A stretch of DNA of 64,000 nt from positions 124,001-188,000 of the forward strand of contig RCTD01000036.1 in NCBI GenBank assembly GCA_014898415.1, written 5' to 3'. The DNA is from Stromatinia cepivora. Its lineage: Eukaryota; Ascomycota; Leotiomycetes; Helotiales; Sclerotiniaceae. Under the pieces are notes generated by a model, which ran no database searches, had not been told where the DNA came from, and saw only the letters and a program-made list of their open reading frames with translations. Shown here piece after piece: positions 39,901 to 51,261 of this stretch; position 1 is the stretch's first letter; each line of letters opens with the position of its first letter. Both the position numbers and the translations under genes were made by a program.

Positions 39901-40952
39901 CTAATCTCCGATTATTAAAATGATTCGGAAATTCTTTTTCTAATATATAAAAAAAGTTCTAACAAAAAATATTCTTTCTAAATATTCTTTATTTTTGTTT
40001 CGATTTCCTTCTTCAAATTACCAAAATAAATTATAAAATCATTTATATTTTGATAAAATTGTTATTTAATATAAATCATATATTGAATAACAAATTATTA
40101 TTAGTTATTTTTATTTAGAATAAAGTTACATATATATTCTTCAAATTATTTCTATAATATATAAATATTGTTTATTTTTTTATACTATTACCAAATCGTT
40201 AATAATTGTTTTTGGAAGTATTAAATAATATAATCTATTTTCTTTTAATCAATTAGAAAATAATATTTATTATTATTCCGAAATATAAATTTTTTATCTT
40301 TATTATATTAAAATCTTTATAAAATAAAAGCTTTTAAAATTTCAAGAATCTTCTTTAAAGAATAAAAATATTATTAAATATTACTATTATTTCATTAAAA
40401 TTTATTATCAAAAGACTTATATCTCTTTCTTGTATAAAACAAATAAAAATCTTGTTGATTTGTTATCGATTTATTATTTTAAAAACCTCGAATTCTTTTA
40501 TATATTTTTAAATTATTATATTAATTTTATTTCGAATTGAATAATAGATTAACAATTGAATATAAATATATTATTATTAATTCTATTTCTACTCTTAAAA
40601 TCGTTTTCAATTTGATTTTGGAAAATACTTCGATCAATCAAAGAATCTAAAGTTTTTCTTAATTCTAATCATTATAATTTTGATAATATATTAAAAACAA
40701 TTAATTGACGAATTACTTTTCAAAAAAACCAATAAAAAAAATTATAAAAATTATAAATAATAAAAAATCAAATAATTTTAATTTGATTATAAAATTTTTC
40801 ATTATTCATTTTATAAAAGAAATCAATAAATAATATCAAAATAACGATCTCTATTATCGATATATTATATAAAAAGAGTTTCTTCAAATCCTAAAAATAA
40901 TAAAATAATATATTATTATCTTTGTATTTAGACTTCACTCATAAATCGCGCA
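36967..40952. other. AT-rich block of unassigned degraded repeats
   Basis: It is about 85 percent A+T, with no intact frame and no LTR pair that I can identify. A GC-rich insert sits at about 38029-38239. On the minus strand at about 39700-40560 a long coding-like trace (stops mostly TAA/TGA) is visible, but I do not recognise the family. The block ends at the Tc1/mariner inverted repeat. Confidence 0.5.
38029..38239 (+). mobile_element. Short GC-rich insert, possible solo LTR, not RIP-mutated
   Basis: It starts TGTTGGGACAACTGTATATG and stays at ordinary composition until ATTCCGACGAAAACA. It contains ACACTAGTGGGCACGTGATC. The start resembles Copia LTR starts (TGTTGG), but no clean 5-bp duplication is visible, so the right edge is approximate. 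A 65-codon open frame inside it has no family resemblance. Confidence 0.5.
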
Positions 40953-42335
40953 TACAGTACTAATCAACTTATATTACCCCACAACCTAATTTCAGTTTTT
41001 TTATATATTCAACATCTACCTTTCAACTTAATTATAAAATCAATCATTAATTATTATAATCTAAAATTTGAATATATTGAAGTTCTATATCTATACTATT
41101 CCCCAAAAAAAATTCAAATCTTTATCGCTTCACAATTAATCAATATTTTGTATACCAGTTTCTTACTGCAATATAGGCCTCAATTTTATCAAATATATTC
41201 GTTTCTAATTTATCGAATAATTCTTGATTTAATATATTCTAAACTATTTATAAACAATTCTTTAACCTTTATCTAGTATATTCCGATTCGTTTTTATCAA
41301 TTATAATATTAAAAAATATTTTATATAATTTCATTTTTAAAGTTTATTAAATATATTTAATAAAATTAAGATCAAAAGAATAAAAAAGCCAATTCTTCAA
41401 TATTGGGATTCCTTTTTCTTAAAACCAATCCTGTATTTTATGGGTACAATGAATAGAAGTATTATCCTATATAAATTTATATTTTAGATCCAATCTTTCA
41501 AAAGTAGGGTCTATTTCAATATTGAGGACTTCGAAATATGAATTAGTATTATATCTATATTTCTTATTTTCAAAATCTTTATCCATTATATATAGATTAC
41601 TCTTTCCAAGATCCTAAAAGTTTTTCTAAATTATAATCTTTATATTCTTATTTATATTATATATTTGAATTATTCTAGGTTCCCATTTCTGAATAGGAGT
41701 ACAAAAGCATTATTCTTTTCTTTTACTTTGCCTCTGTTTTATAGAGTATTTATTGTTTTATATAATTAATTCCTATTCTTTTATTATCAATTTCCTATAT
41801 ACTAGATATTATATAAATTGCTTGAGTATATATGTCTGGGTAAGTTCTGATTGTTTTTTATACTTCTAATTGATGATTCTATAAACCTTCAAAATCTTTT
41901 TAATAGTAGAGATACTATATTTAAGATCTATAACTGTTTTTATTTGTATATAGATTGATTTTGAATATAATCGAATATATTGAATTAGTATATATTCTTT
42001 TCTTTTTATATAAAATCTAATTCGAGGAGTATAAAATAGATTCATTTCTTTATTGTGTAATGTATTTTGTTATAAAATATAATGAATAATTCGTATTTTG
42101 AGATTAAGGTTAATTATGATATAATAAGGATTAAAGTCATTGAAAACTTTGTTAATAATTTTGTTATATAAATATGAAATAAGATATTTAAAAGTTAATT
42201 CTTTTTCAATATTCAAGGTTCTGGGAATATATTGTAGTATTATTGATGAATAAATAATAAAGAGAGTTGAAATTCAATTCGCGAAATTTACGCGTTTTTA
42301 AGGTTTTGGGGTAATATAAGTGCACGGTTACTGTA
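40953..42335 (-). mobile_element. Complete Tc1/mariner-type DNA transposon, RIP-degraded
   Basis: Imperfect terminal inverted repeats begin TACAGTA on both sides and share CTTATATTACCCC. The boundaries are the TA pairs at 40953-40954 and 42334-42335. The minus strand holds a transposase trace of about 340 codons with stops. Its readable DDE region (about 41360-41470) includes NTSIHCTHKIQDWF and KNWLFYSFDLNFIKYI, the decayed forms of N-A-P-I-H...W-F and W-P-P-Y-S-P-D-L-N-P-I-E. The length of 1.38 kb suits a Tc1-like element. A partial copy of the same family is at 3296-3720. Confidence 0.9.
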
Positions 42336-44393
42336 TCTAATCCCAAACCTAGATTGATGATCGTAATATTGTTATTCGAATTTTCAATATAATATAATTC
42401 AATATAGAATATATATCACGGGATAGTATGATTACAGAGCACTTTCAGGGATCGGGGAATAGGAGGTACACATGATTGATAGAGTAAAAGAATTGAATGA
42501 TTTGCCCTTGATTATATAAATCAAAAGCTGTATATATAGAACAAATGAATGATTATTTAACCGATATACACCTTAATTAGACTAGATCTTTGTTTATTAA
42601 TATATCAGGATCACCTTATCAATTGATAGATTGGTAAAGGCTAGAAGATCCTTCATTCTGATTGGAAAGCATACGCTTTGATCCTTCGTAGGATACAGGG
42701 GATCACAGGGCTTTCCGTGACAATATATATATAATTAATATAAGATTTTCGAAGTAATATTCAATCATTCAAAAAATTTCGGATAAAATTCGTTAATTTG
42801 TATTTCTAATTTTGTATTAAATTATATTTGTTTAATATAGTATTAATTTACTTTTTTATCAAATATATTTATATTCAAGTTTTTTATAAATATATAATTT
42901 TAATATAAAATCAATATTATTGATTTATTGAATTTCTTTTAATAAGTTTTGAATTAGAATATAATCATTAATAAATTTGAATAAAAATATATTTGAGAAT
43001 ATAGATTCTATTTAATGATTTGATATATATTAATTCGAATCGAATATTATTAAAAAACCTTTGTTTTGGTTCTGATTTATTATATTCTGAATTATTTGAA
43101 TATATTGATTATAATAATTCAATTTAATATTTTCGAATTTATTATTGAATATTATCTTAATTTTTCAATAACTTTTTCTATTTTTGTATTTATAAAATAT
43201 AGTTTAATATAAAATATATATATAATTAATATTAAGAATAAAAAAGAATTTTCAATGATTTCGATAAAATCATTTTCAATATAATTAATTTCGATTAAGT
43301 TTCGGAGTTTGTATATAATAGTTTCGATTTAATATAGTACTATTTTGTTTTTTTAATAAATATATTTATATTCGATTCTTTTTTTTTAAAAAGAACTTTA
43401 ATATAAATTCAAAATAAAGTTCGGAATACTATTCTATCAATAATTTTTAATATAAAATATATACTTTTTTATAATTTAAAGAAAATATAAATCTTTGAAT
43501 ATTATAAAAGATATATAATCCATTTAATATCTTTTATTTTCTTTTAAATATTGAAATTCCTTAAATTCAATTTATTATTAATTTTAATTTCGAATCTTAA
43601 AAATATTAGTTTTTGTTTCTTTCATTTGAATCAAAATTTCATATATATTTGATTTGAATAAAATTTAAATAATTTATTATATCCGTATCGATATTCTTGA
43701 ATTTGTTGATATATTGAATTTCAATTTTGATTAGATTGATATTTATATTTATTTCAGTTTTAAATTGAATATTTCGTATAACTTTTGACTTATTATTTAA
43801 GAATTTATAGAATATATAAAATCTGTATTTTGATTTGTTAAATTGTAAAATAAAATTTAAATTTAGTATTTTAAATAATAATTAATATTTGATTTTCAAT
43901 TTATAATCAACGAATAATAATAAATTATTTTAAAGTAATTGAAATTCTTTTGAATAAATACTTTTTGATTCGAATAAATAGTTTTGAATATAATATATAT
44001 ATATTTGAATATTTGTATATAATTCTTTTATAATATCTCTATATATATATATATATATAATTAATATATACTAAACGAGATATTTGAAAAAGAAAGATAA
44101 CTTCGATATTATATCAATATACAATAATAGTTTTGATAATATTTGATATAATATCAATATATAATAATATATGATAATGATTATAATTCGTATTAATTTT
44201 AAATAAAAAAAAGTTTTGATCGTAGAATTGCTTTTTTCGTGATTATAATCGTTTTAGAGTTTTCTAGACTTTATAACTTATTGAAGATTATATATTTGAA
44301 GATAATAAATCTTATAATTGAAAAATAAAGATTCGGAAACTATAATAGAATAAACAAATATCAAATTATAATAATAAAAATTGAATAATATAA
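42336..44393. repeat. Repeat R2, truncated at the isochore edge
   Basis: It is colinear with R1 (from about 42355) and contains the uninterrupted versions of the D and E insertion sites. It is itself interrupted by a solo LTR (42414-42722). It breaks off at 44393 in mid-repeat, where the left LTR of C and R1 continue for another about 700 bp. Ordinary DNA begins directly after. Confidence 0.8.
42414..42722. repeat. Solo LTR of the Copia D family (309 bp)
   Basis: It runs from TATCACGGGATAGTATGATT to CTTTCCGTGACA, flanked by ATATA on both sides (42409-42413, 42723-42727). It matches D's LTRs with a small insertion near 42617. It is nearly unmutated along its whole length. Confidence 0.9.
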
Positions 44394-44955
44394 TTGGATA
44401 TATATGGGTTGAATTGGAGAGGCCGAGAAGACCCTCAAGCTCTGGTTACAGAGTCCGAGAATAGAAAAGCATTGTTAAGCCTTAGATGGCTCAAGGCTTT
44501 TAAGGCGGGGTTTATATATTTATTACCATCTATATGATCATTGTTATGTTTTGGTTGTTGCTAAAGTAATAATGAGATTTCACTCCGCTGTATATATAAG
44601 GAAACTAATCAATCACTGAAGGTTGACATCAAGAATTTGCAATATAAACCAGCACTAGCAATAAAAATGATATCACAGGAGACCAAAAACAAATCAACCA
44701 TGCAAAAAGCCATGCGGAGTATTATTCTCAGGCCGAGACATCTGAAGTGGCGATATGCAAATCAAGCAGGTCGGATTCATGCATGCGTGGATAGCGGTGA
44801 TCAATTCCTAAATCAGCATATGAGTGGATAAGGACAGTTGCATTCCACCAATTACCAAGATTCAAGATCACAAGTGCCGTTTACTTCATTCGTTCGGTAC
44901 TTGTTCCCCAACCGGTGCAAAATGTACGTCAAATCTGCGGAGGTATGTGGAGTAA

Positions 44956-44992
44956 TTTTTTGTCTCACCGCCAAGGGGTGGTGAAACAAAAA
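44956..44992. other. Perfectly stacked hairpin, TTTTTTGTCTCACC...GGTGAAACAAAAA type
   Basis: The two arms pair over about 14 bases with one or two mismatches around an AAGGGG-type loop. It sits 11 bp from the inverted-repeat element to the right and may be part of it or an independent small element. Confidence 0.5.
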
Positions 44993-45002
44993 TTAGCCCA
45001 TA

Positions 45003-45225
45003 TACCATATAAACTCACCTACTTCATTCCACACTTTCCCTATTACGGAATAAGGTTTTGTCGATCAATAATGGGTTGGGGTTCGAATTCCGACATCATT
45101 GATGTGATTCCAAGTATTTCATAGGTCGACTGATAATTGAAAAAGCATCGGAATTATTATTGATCGACAAAACCTTATTCCGTAATAGGGAAAGTGTGGA
45201 ATGAAGTAGGTGAGTTTATACGGAC
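45003..45225. mobile_element. MITE-like element with 65-bp perfect inverted repeats
   Basis: Arms 45008-45072 and 45156-45220 are perfect reverse complements (starting TATAAACTCACCTACTTC) around an 83-bp centre. It has no coding capacity. A diverged relative lies at 49256-49463, whose ends TACCGTC/GACGGTA suggest a TA target, as for Tc1/mariner-derived elements. This is an inference from the ends alone. Confidence 0.8.
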
Positions 45226-46203
45226 CTCAGTGAAGTCCTGTCCTGAGTTGACACTGTGCTAACCCGCATGGCAATAAGTAGACTAACTATCTCCTCCAGC
45301 TCCCGAGCACCCAGGCCTTGCCCCATCTTCTATCTTCCAGAAATGAAAACAAGAATGATGGTGGTAAGTAAAACATCAGCCAACAACAGTAGAGGGAATA
45401 TTTCTTTATATGAATGTAAATATCTAAGAGATTGTATATGTCCAAAAGCATCTGAATATCCAAAGGAATTTAAATATTCAAGTATATAAAAATATCCAAG
45501 TAGATATGAATGTTTAAAGTGAAAACGAATATCTGAATCCAAAGATTATACGTCACATAACGACTTCATCCGAGCTGCTGAAGAAACCACCATCTAGGTA
45601 TATATCTCAATATTAATCCTATGGGAAATCTCTTGCACTAGTTCTAAGCTATCTTTGTATACTTCTCGCCTCGATTCTCAGTGATTGAAAGTCTATTGAC
45701 AAAATTGACAAGTATAAAATACCATCACACAAACTAGTGACTACAGCTTCATCTATACGCCCCATTTCCACACAAAGATGATCTATGCAATCCAAACTTC
45801 CAGCTGAAAAATAGTACCGCCACAATCGCTCAAATGAGTTATGGGACCCGGGTGGATTTTGTGGCTGCAGATGCAATGCATACAAAAAAAAAGACATGAC
45901 TCGGACTTCCAGCACCAATGGACTCGGTATAGAAAAACGCCTTCCCGGAGTTCCTCAATAGCTCAGCAGGATCAATTACAATATGAATGTAAAGTCGACT
46001 TAATGCACCACAGCATGAAACGAGCAAGTTGTGGCTTGAAAATTGTGATCATAAACACAGCTAGGACAAAGTCGTTTGGCGTTACAGCTTGGCTTTGCGT
46101 AGCTGCTGTGCGTGCTGTCCAGATACACATAAGTGGCCACTTGTATGAAGTACATGTGATTACAACTTGTACTAAATAATTATTTTATTGGTGTAATAGA
46201 AAG

Positions 46204-46240
46204 TAGAAATATATATATATACCAGAGTTAGAACCAAGCA
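46204..46240 (+). promoter_or_regulatory. Probable core promoter of the 46321 gene (TATA box)
   Basis: An ATATATATATATACC box ends at about 46222. About 40 bp on comes TATATATCAATTCAACAACA, then a CT-rich leader before ATG at 46321. The layout fits a TATA-containing fungal promoter with a leader of roughly 60 nt, but no start site can be read from sequence. Confidence 0.45.
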
Positions 46241-46320
46241 AAAGAGAAGTAATAGATATATATCAATTCAACAACATACCAACATCTTCCTTTCAAATCC
46301 ATAATTCTGATTGATTCCAA

Positions 46321-48366
46321 ATGCCTTACAACGCCCGATCAAATGTCCTTACCGAGTCAGTTGCCAGTGGCGGGCTCGAAGATCCTCGAGCTGCCAGACA
46401 ACGGTCATTTAGTGATCGGATGACTTGTCGGGACTTGACCGATTTTATTACAAACACAGCAGAGATTTCGCCATTAGAACCAAGATACAATAGGGCGTCC
46501 CACACACAAAAGCCAAATAGAGAATGCCAGACCAAACTTGATCGGATCCTCTCCCGTTCTAGGGAGATTAGATTGCCTGCCGCCGAGCAGGATGTCCGCC
46601 AGCCCTTGTCAGACCTCCTGCCGGGGCTAATCGTCACTGGTGGTCTCAGTCGCTCGCCGGCTTTTGATTGCCTACCTGTCGTATCCCATTGGGCTGAGCG
46701 CACCGATGAGTCCTCAGCTGCAGACCATGCCGCCACCGTCCGACTTTCTTCTACGTGGGAAGCCATTCAAGTCACTGGAGAAGGGGCAACCATGCAGTTC
46801 CCACTTGGAGCTCCATGTTGGTCGCTGAAGACTCACGGCATCTCTCCGGTAGATCCGGGATCCAGTAAGTTTTCTCAAAAATATCTAGAGAAAACTAAAA
46901 CGCTGGTTACAACTGTTGCCTTGGCTCGTCGTGTCGATACCCCTCAAACTGGCGGAGTTCTGAGCGCTGCTAGCGATATCTCTCGGATGCGCAACACACG
47001 TGTTGCAGACGCCGTCGATTGTGCCCTAGGGTTGCTTTCAGATGCTTCAGAGCTCTTGGCCGCACGCAATAAGGTGATAGCGACCGGAAACCCAGAACGT
47101 CTCGCTTTTGCCGAGGTGCACGAGGTCGTCCTGCCCTCCTGGTGCTCTGCCCGGAAACCTCTCCCACCGAAACTGAGTGGCGTGGCACTCTCAACTGACA
47201 GCGCTACCATTGATGTCCTTGCCCGGGAGGATTGCGAGGGCCCGCTACTCAACACCAGTATCTTCTCCATGGCGGTGGGCTACAATCGCGGTGTCTACGG
47301 GGGTTCGATCTCCGGTCTGTGGGCAATCATGGACTCGGCCTTCGTCCTCGATTACTCAATCGGCAAAGACAGCCCTGAGATGGCGGAGAAACTAGCTTTT
47401 AGTTTTGCCGAAGTCGCGGCTGTTACTGAAACTGCTGTGTCAGCCGGTGCCCATATCACCGATATTCGGGTAGTCAAAGGCTGCAACTATTCATGCTTAC
47501 GCCAGAAGGCCATCATCGAGGACACCAACCAAGTTGGATCCCGACCGTGTATAGTCGTTTGGAAAGACCTCGCCCGATTGGCCCGTTATAAGCTCGCGGA
47601 TGCCGTATTCTGTCATGTCTATTATGATGCCGGTGGCGGGGAGCAAATGGCGGCAATGGCCGGCCTGGGATGCGTAGCGCATGACTGGATCGATATGGGA
47701 GCTGATATAGCATGCGGAGAGATTAGCAACATCATCCCTTCACTGACAGGCGGCTCATTTGCGGAGGAACTGCTGGCCGAAGTTTACTCGCGTTTTGTGG
47801 GTTCGATGATCTGGTATCGCGATAACGACCCATATAACCCAGCCGCTCTTTGCATTTTGTTCACTCACTGGTGGCAGCTTGCCAACTGTCGCCACCGACC
47901 TATTTCCCTCCTGGGCCGAACTGACTTCGATGCTTTCAATACAGGCATCGTCGCAACAATCCCAGAAGCCAGACCTTCATTGGAGCATTTTCGAGCGTGT
48001 GGTACCAAGGTCGAGCGTAGTGAACGTCCACTCGCCAACGCTGAGGCACGGCTCCAATGTCTTCTTTCCTCAAATCCATTACCGGAAACTCAAGCAGTCA
48101 TTGACCTCCTTGTAAACCCAGTTCTTGCCTATGTGAAAGGAGCGGATCAGCTACCCTTTGAGAATGAATACGTGGGTGCCGTCCTAGCTGCCGAAATAGC
48201 TTACCCCCATGGGCAAAAGATTATAGAATTATGGGACCTGGCGATTGTCATGTGGGAATGCGGGGCCATGTGGGCGGCCGGGGTGGCAGGCCTTTGCTAT
48301 ACTCACACCGGAAATTCCAACTGTGATAGAGCTCGCGATGATTTGTCGGAAACTACTTGGAGTTAA
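46321..48366 (+). CDS. Unrecognised 681-aa protein, intronless
   Basis: I do not recognise the family. The frame is a single open stretch with GC content higher than its neighbours, which alone supports coding. The first about 130 residues are polar and look disordered (many Ser, Arg, Glu). From about 300 on it is a compact, probably helical protein with Ala/Leu-rich segments. The most conserved-looking stretch is HDWIDMGADIACGEISN at about 454-470, followed by a YNPAALCILFTHWWQLANCR segment near 505-524 and RHRPISLLGR. The spaced Asp/Glu and aromatic/Arg-His cluster could suit a helical enzyme such as a non-canonical terpene cyclase, but this is a guess. There is no signal peptide or clear membrane segment. 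A GTAAGT at 46865 could be a cryptic donor, but no good acceptor is near. The gene lies 1.9 kb from the transposon block. Confidence 0.8.
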   Translation: MPYNARSNVLTESVASGGLEDPRAARQRSFSDRMTCRDLTDFITNTAEISPLEPRYNRASHTQKPNRECQTKLDRILSRSREIRLPAAEQDVRQPLSDLLPGLIVTGGLSRSPAFDCLPVVSHWAERTDESSAADHAATVRLSSTWEAIQVTGEGATMQFPLGAPCWSLKTHGISPVDPGSSKFSQKYLEKTKTLVTTVALARRVDTPQTGGVLSAASDISRMRNTRVADAVDCALGLLSDASELLAARNKVIATGNPERLAFAEVHEVVLPSWCSARKPLPPKLSGVALSTDSATIDVLAREDCEGPLLNTSIFSMAVGYNRGVYGGSISGLWAIMDSAFVLDYSIGKDSPEMAEKLAFSFAEVAAVTETAVSAGAHITDIRVVKGCNYSCLRQKAIIEDTNQVGSRPCIVVWKDLARLARYKLADAVFCHVYYDAGGGEQMAAMAGLGCVAHDWIDMGADIACGEISNIIPSLTGGSFAEELLAEVYSRFVGSMIWYRDNDPYNPAALCILFTHWWQLANCRHRPISLLGRTDFDAFNTGIVATIPEARPSLEHFRACGTKVERSERPLANAEARLQCLLSSNPLPETQAVIDLLVNPVLAYVKGADQLPFENEYVGAVLAAEIAYPHGQKIIELWDLAIVMWECGAMWAAGVAGLCYTHTGNSNCDRARDDLSETTWS

Positions 48367-51261
48367 ATTGCGATTTGAAGCTTAGATTATTGAAAAACTA
48401 GATTAGTCTTCGTAGAGAAATTAATCAAAATGTGGACTTTACTTGAACATACCTAGATAGAATACCTCTACCAGTGTTCTACTTCTCCCCTCCATTACTC
48501 CCCTGCCTTGCAGGATGGTTGACGCTGTGTGTTAGGAATAGAAAGGAGATGTTCAGATTGAGATCAAGAACAGAAAAAACGGGAATGAAAGAAGGATTAT
48601 GAATTCGGAAAAAGCCGGAAGTCCCTGAATACCTTGAAAGCCATTGGTATAACTCAATATTTCAAACGGTTTGAGTCTTTCAAGCGATTTAAATCTCAAA
48701 CAATTCAAATATTCCAATTGAATTCAGGAATGAAAAATTCCCCATTGTCGAACTGCAGTCCGGACTATCAGATGCTTTGCCCACGTTCATCCCACGTTCA
48801 TCCCACGTTCTTCGCACGTTCCACAAGCCCCTATCACGCCTCGACCATGTTTAATCCATGTACATCCCACGTGTATGGCATGCACCCCGTCCCAATTTCC
48901 CACACCTGGCATTAGACCCGAGTACATGGCCACTTAATCTCGTTTACTACCAAAGATGAGAGGATGCTTGCTGTCGATCAGAATCTCATTTCAACTTCCA
49001 ACAAGTTGATTTCGATTTCGATTTCGATTTCCACTTGCATGTCGTCTTCGAATATCTTTCATGCAATCAGGCAGTAGCAATTTCTTCAGTAACGAGACAT
49101 CGCGTAAGTCTTTCCCGGGCCTTCCCAGCAACTTCTGCTCCGACCCCAGCAGTCTTATTTCCCCAGATCACATCTGTGTCCATGCATCAGGGATAACTCA
49201 ATCCTTCAAGCCCAGGCCCATATGCGTGCGTATCCTAGTCGCGTAAAAGGTCGCATACCGTCAAAACTCAAGTACTTCGATCACACTAAACTCGTTTGAA
49301 TCAAAGTTATCCATCATTTCCTATTTCCAAATGGAAGAATCAATAGAGTGGGTTGAAAATTTTCAATCTGTCAACCCACTTTCATATTCCATCCAATTAT
49401 ACATCCACAACCTTATTCTATAATGGGGAAAGTGTGATACGAAGTACTTGAGTTTAGACGGTACAGGACACCTCATTTACAACCCATCATGTAATATTGA
49501 CACCTTGTCTCAAAATCCAAAACTTAAACGCCCAATCCCATAGGCGATCTCCTACGTCCACCCCATCCCATTTTCATTCCACATGTCCTAGCACTAGTCT
49601 AGACCGGCAATGCTCGCCAACATTGCAGATGGTATGAACTCTCTTCGAGGTCCCCACATATCTCCGAGACCATGGACCCGTTGCTGATCCCATCCGGCTA
49701 GTTCGCGAATCTGTTGATCTATACTATTCTAAATTCTGATGCCAACTATACACTTTTTCACAGAAGAAGAAAAAGAAAGTCAAAACTTAAAAATTATGGA
49801 AAATCCTTCCTGCATTGGTACGTACACAATTCGCAAGAATTTCCCGATCTGGTAAAATAAGTATCCATAATACTCCAATTTAAGTGGCGTGATTCCCTGA
49901 TCAGAGCTGTAAATCCCCAAACTCAACATTTAGATATTGAGATACGCCCGAATGAGTCCTACTGGCATTTTCACGAGGGAAGAGCCCCACGCGCTCGAGA
50001 AGATAAGTCGCAAACCAAAATACACTTCTAGCAGCTGAACCTCTAAGGCTGAAAGACTATGTGATCGTCAAATCTGAAGTGGACATTGAAGAGTGCAAAT
50101 TATGTGTGCAGTCAATTTGTTAAATCGTGTGAAACCCAAGAATAAGAAAAGATGGGTGTGTGGAATGAACGATAAGAATATCTTAGGGCAGTATTATCCT
50201 ACTTCAGCACATATATTCAAATAGAGAATCAAATACACAGAATATTCACCATTAACTTCCAAATAAAGACATATCTCCATCGCTTTCAAGACAACTTTGC
50301 CGAACCTGAGTAAACGGGACATGCTACTCAATTCATAATGCCCAAGTGAGCTCAAGTGATGATGCTAATGATGAGTGACATGCTAATTTAAGTAGTGTGG
50401 TGATAGTGGAGATATGATGTGATGTGACAAGCTCAGACCGACTTGCAAATTGCAATTTCATAACGGGAACGCGGAATGCAGGGAAACTTCCCAGTACTTT
50501 TGTCCGCGCTGTGCCTTAAACATTCCAACTGATGAATGAGGGATGAAAGAAAAGAAAGGATTTATCAAATATTCAATTATTCTCTTCCATGCGTATGTAG
50601 GGTTGGAACTGTTTCCCAATTGTGTTTGGTTAGCTGTCGCGACGCATAATCAAGGCCAAAACACCCGTCCATCTATACATCCCAATCTCTCATTCCATAA
50701 CATCCAAATAGTACATTCACCGCTCCAATCCAATTGATACATCCATCCATCCATCCAAACCAAACCTGGAGCTCAATAACACAATGATCTAGAAAGATGA
50801 TCCAGAATACCACTGCCACCGTCCCTAATCGCAATCTTTGATCCAGAATTTTCCTATCCACCCATCCAAATCATCCCTCAATCATTTGCCATGTCCGTTC
50901 CTCCATCCAATATGTGCCTTTGAATTTTATGTAATGTAACGTATTGTAAAAAAGTATTTAGGCAAACCAGATAGCCAAGTAGTAGTAAACCAAAGTTAAA
51001 ATCTCGCTCGCATCGCAGGCATCGCAGGCAGCGCATTCGCAAAAGGGTATCTAGGCGTGGTTCGAATATCCTTCCAATAAATTCTCGTTTGTGTAAGTGC
51101 AAAGGCAAGTGCAAGCAAAGCAGACAGAACTGAGAAGAATGGAAGGTAAACAACTCGCATATGTCATTTTTCATTTCGTCGTAAACCCTAGCCAGTAGTT
51201 TGAAAATAAGTAGTGCATGCGAAAAAGGGCAAGGCGAGTAAGAAGTGAATCGACGAAAGAA
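48367..51261. other. Intergenic with short repeats and an inverted-repeat element; no gene seen
   Basis: Contains a short CCCACGTTCAT repeat (48780-48815), a GATTTC repeat (49010-49033), the inverted-repeat element at 49256-49463 and CATC-rich runs at 50735-50757. Open frames up to 98 codons (for example 50878-51174, which is downstream of the Urc4 gene and likely its 3' flank) show no domain features. Confidence 0.5.
49256..49463. mobile_element. Diverged relative of the 45003 MITE-like element
   Basis: The left end TACCGTCAAAACTCAAGTAC and the right end (read in reverse) TACCGTCTAAACTCAAGTAC match over about 33 bp. The right arm also matches the arm at 45156-45220 (CCTTATTC...GGAAAGTGTG...GAGTTTA.ACGG). 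The centre has an AGTGGGTTGA/TCAACCCACT hairpin at 49347-49382. The arms have diverged from one another, so it is older than the 45003 copy. Confidence 0.75.

Larger units (their letters stand above)
44394..46200. other. Intergenic, ordinary composition; no gene seen
   Basis: Composition rises abruptly at 44394. Open frames up to 112 codons (for example 45841-46179) lack codon bias or domain features, and I do not call them. The stretch holds a hairpin at 44956-44992 and an inverted-repeat element at 45003-45225. Confidence 0.5.

Noticed and set aside
50878..51174. Minus-strand 98-codon frame just downstream of the Urc4-like gene
   Set aside because: Fits the 3' flank of that gene and is rich in short CATCGCAGG repeats. 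No protein features.
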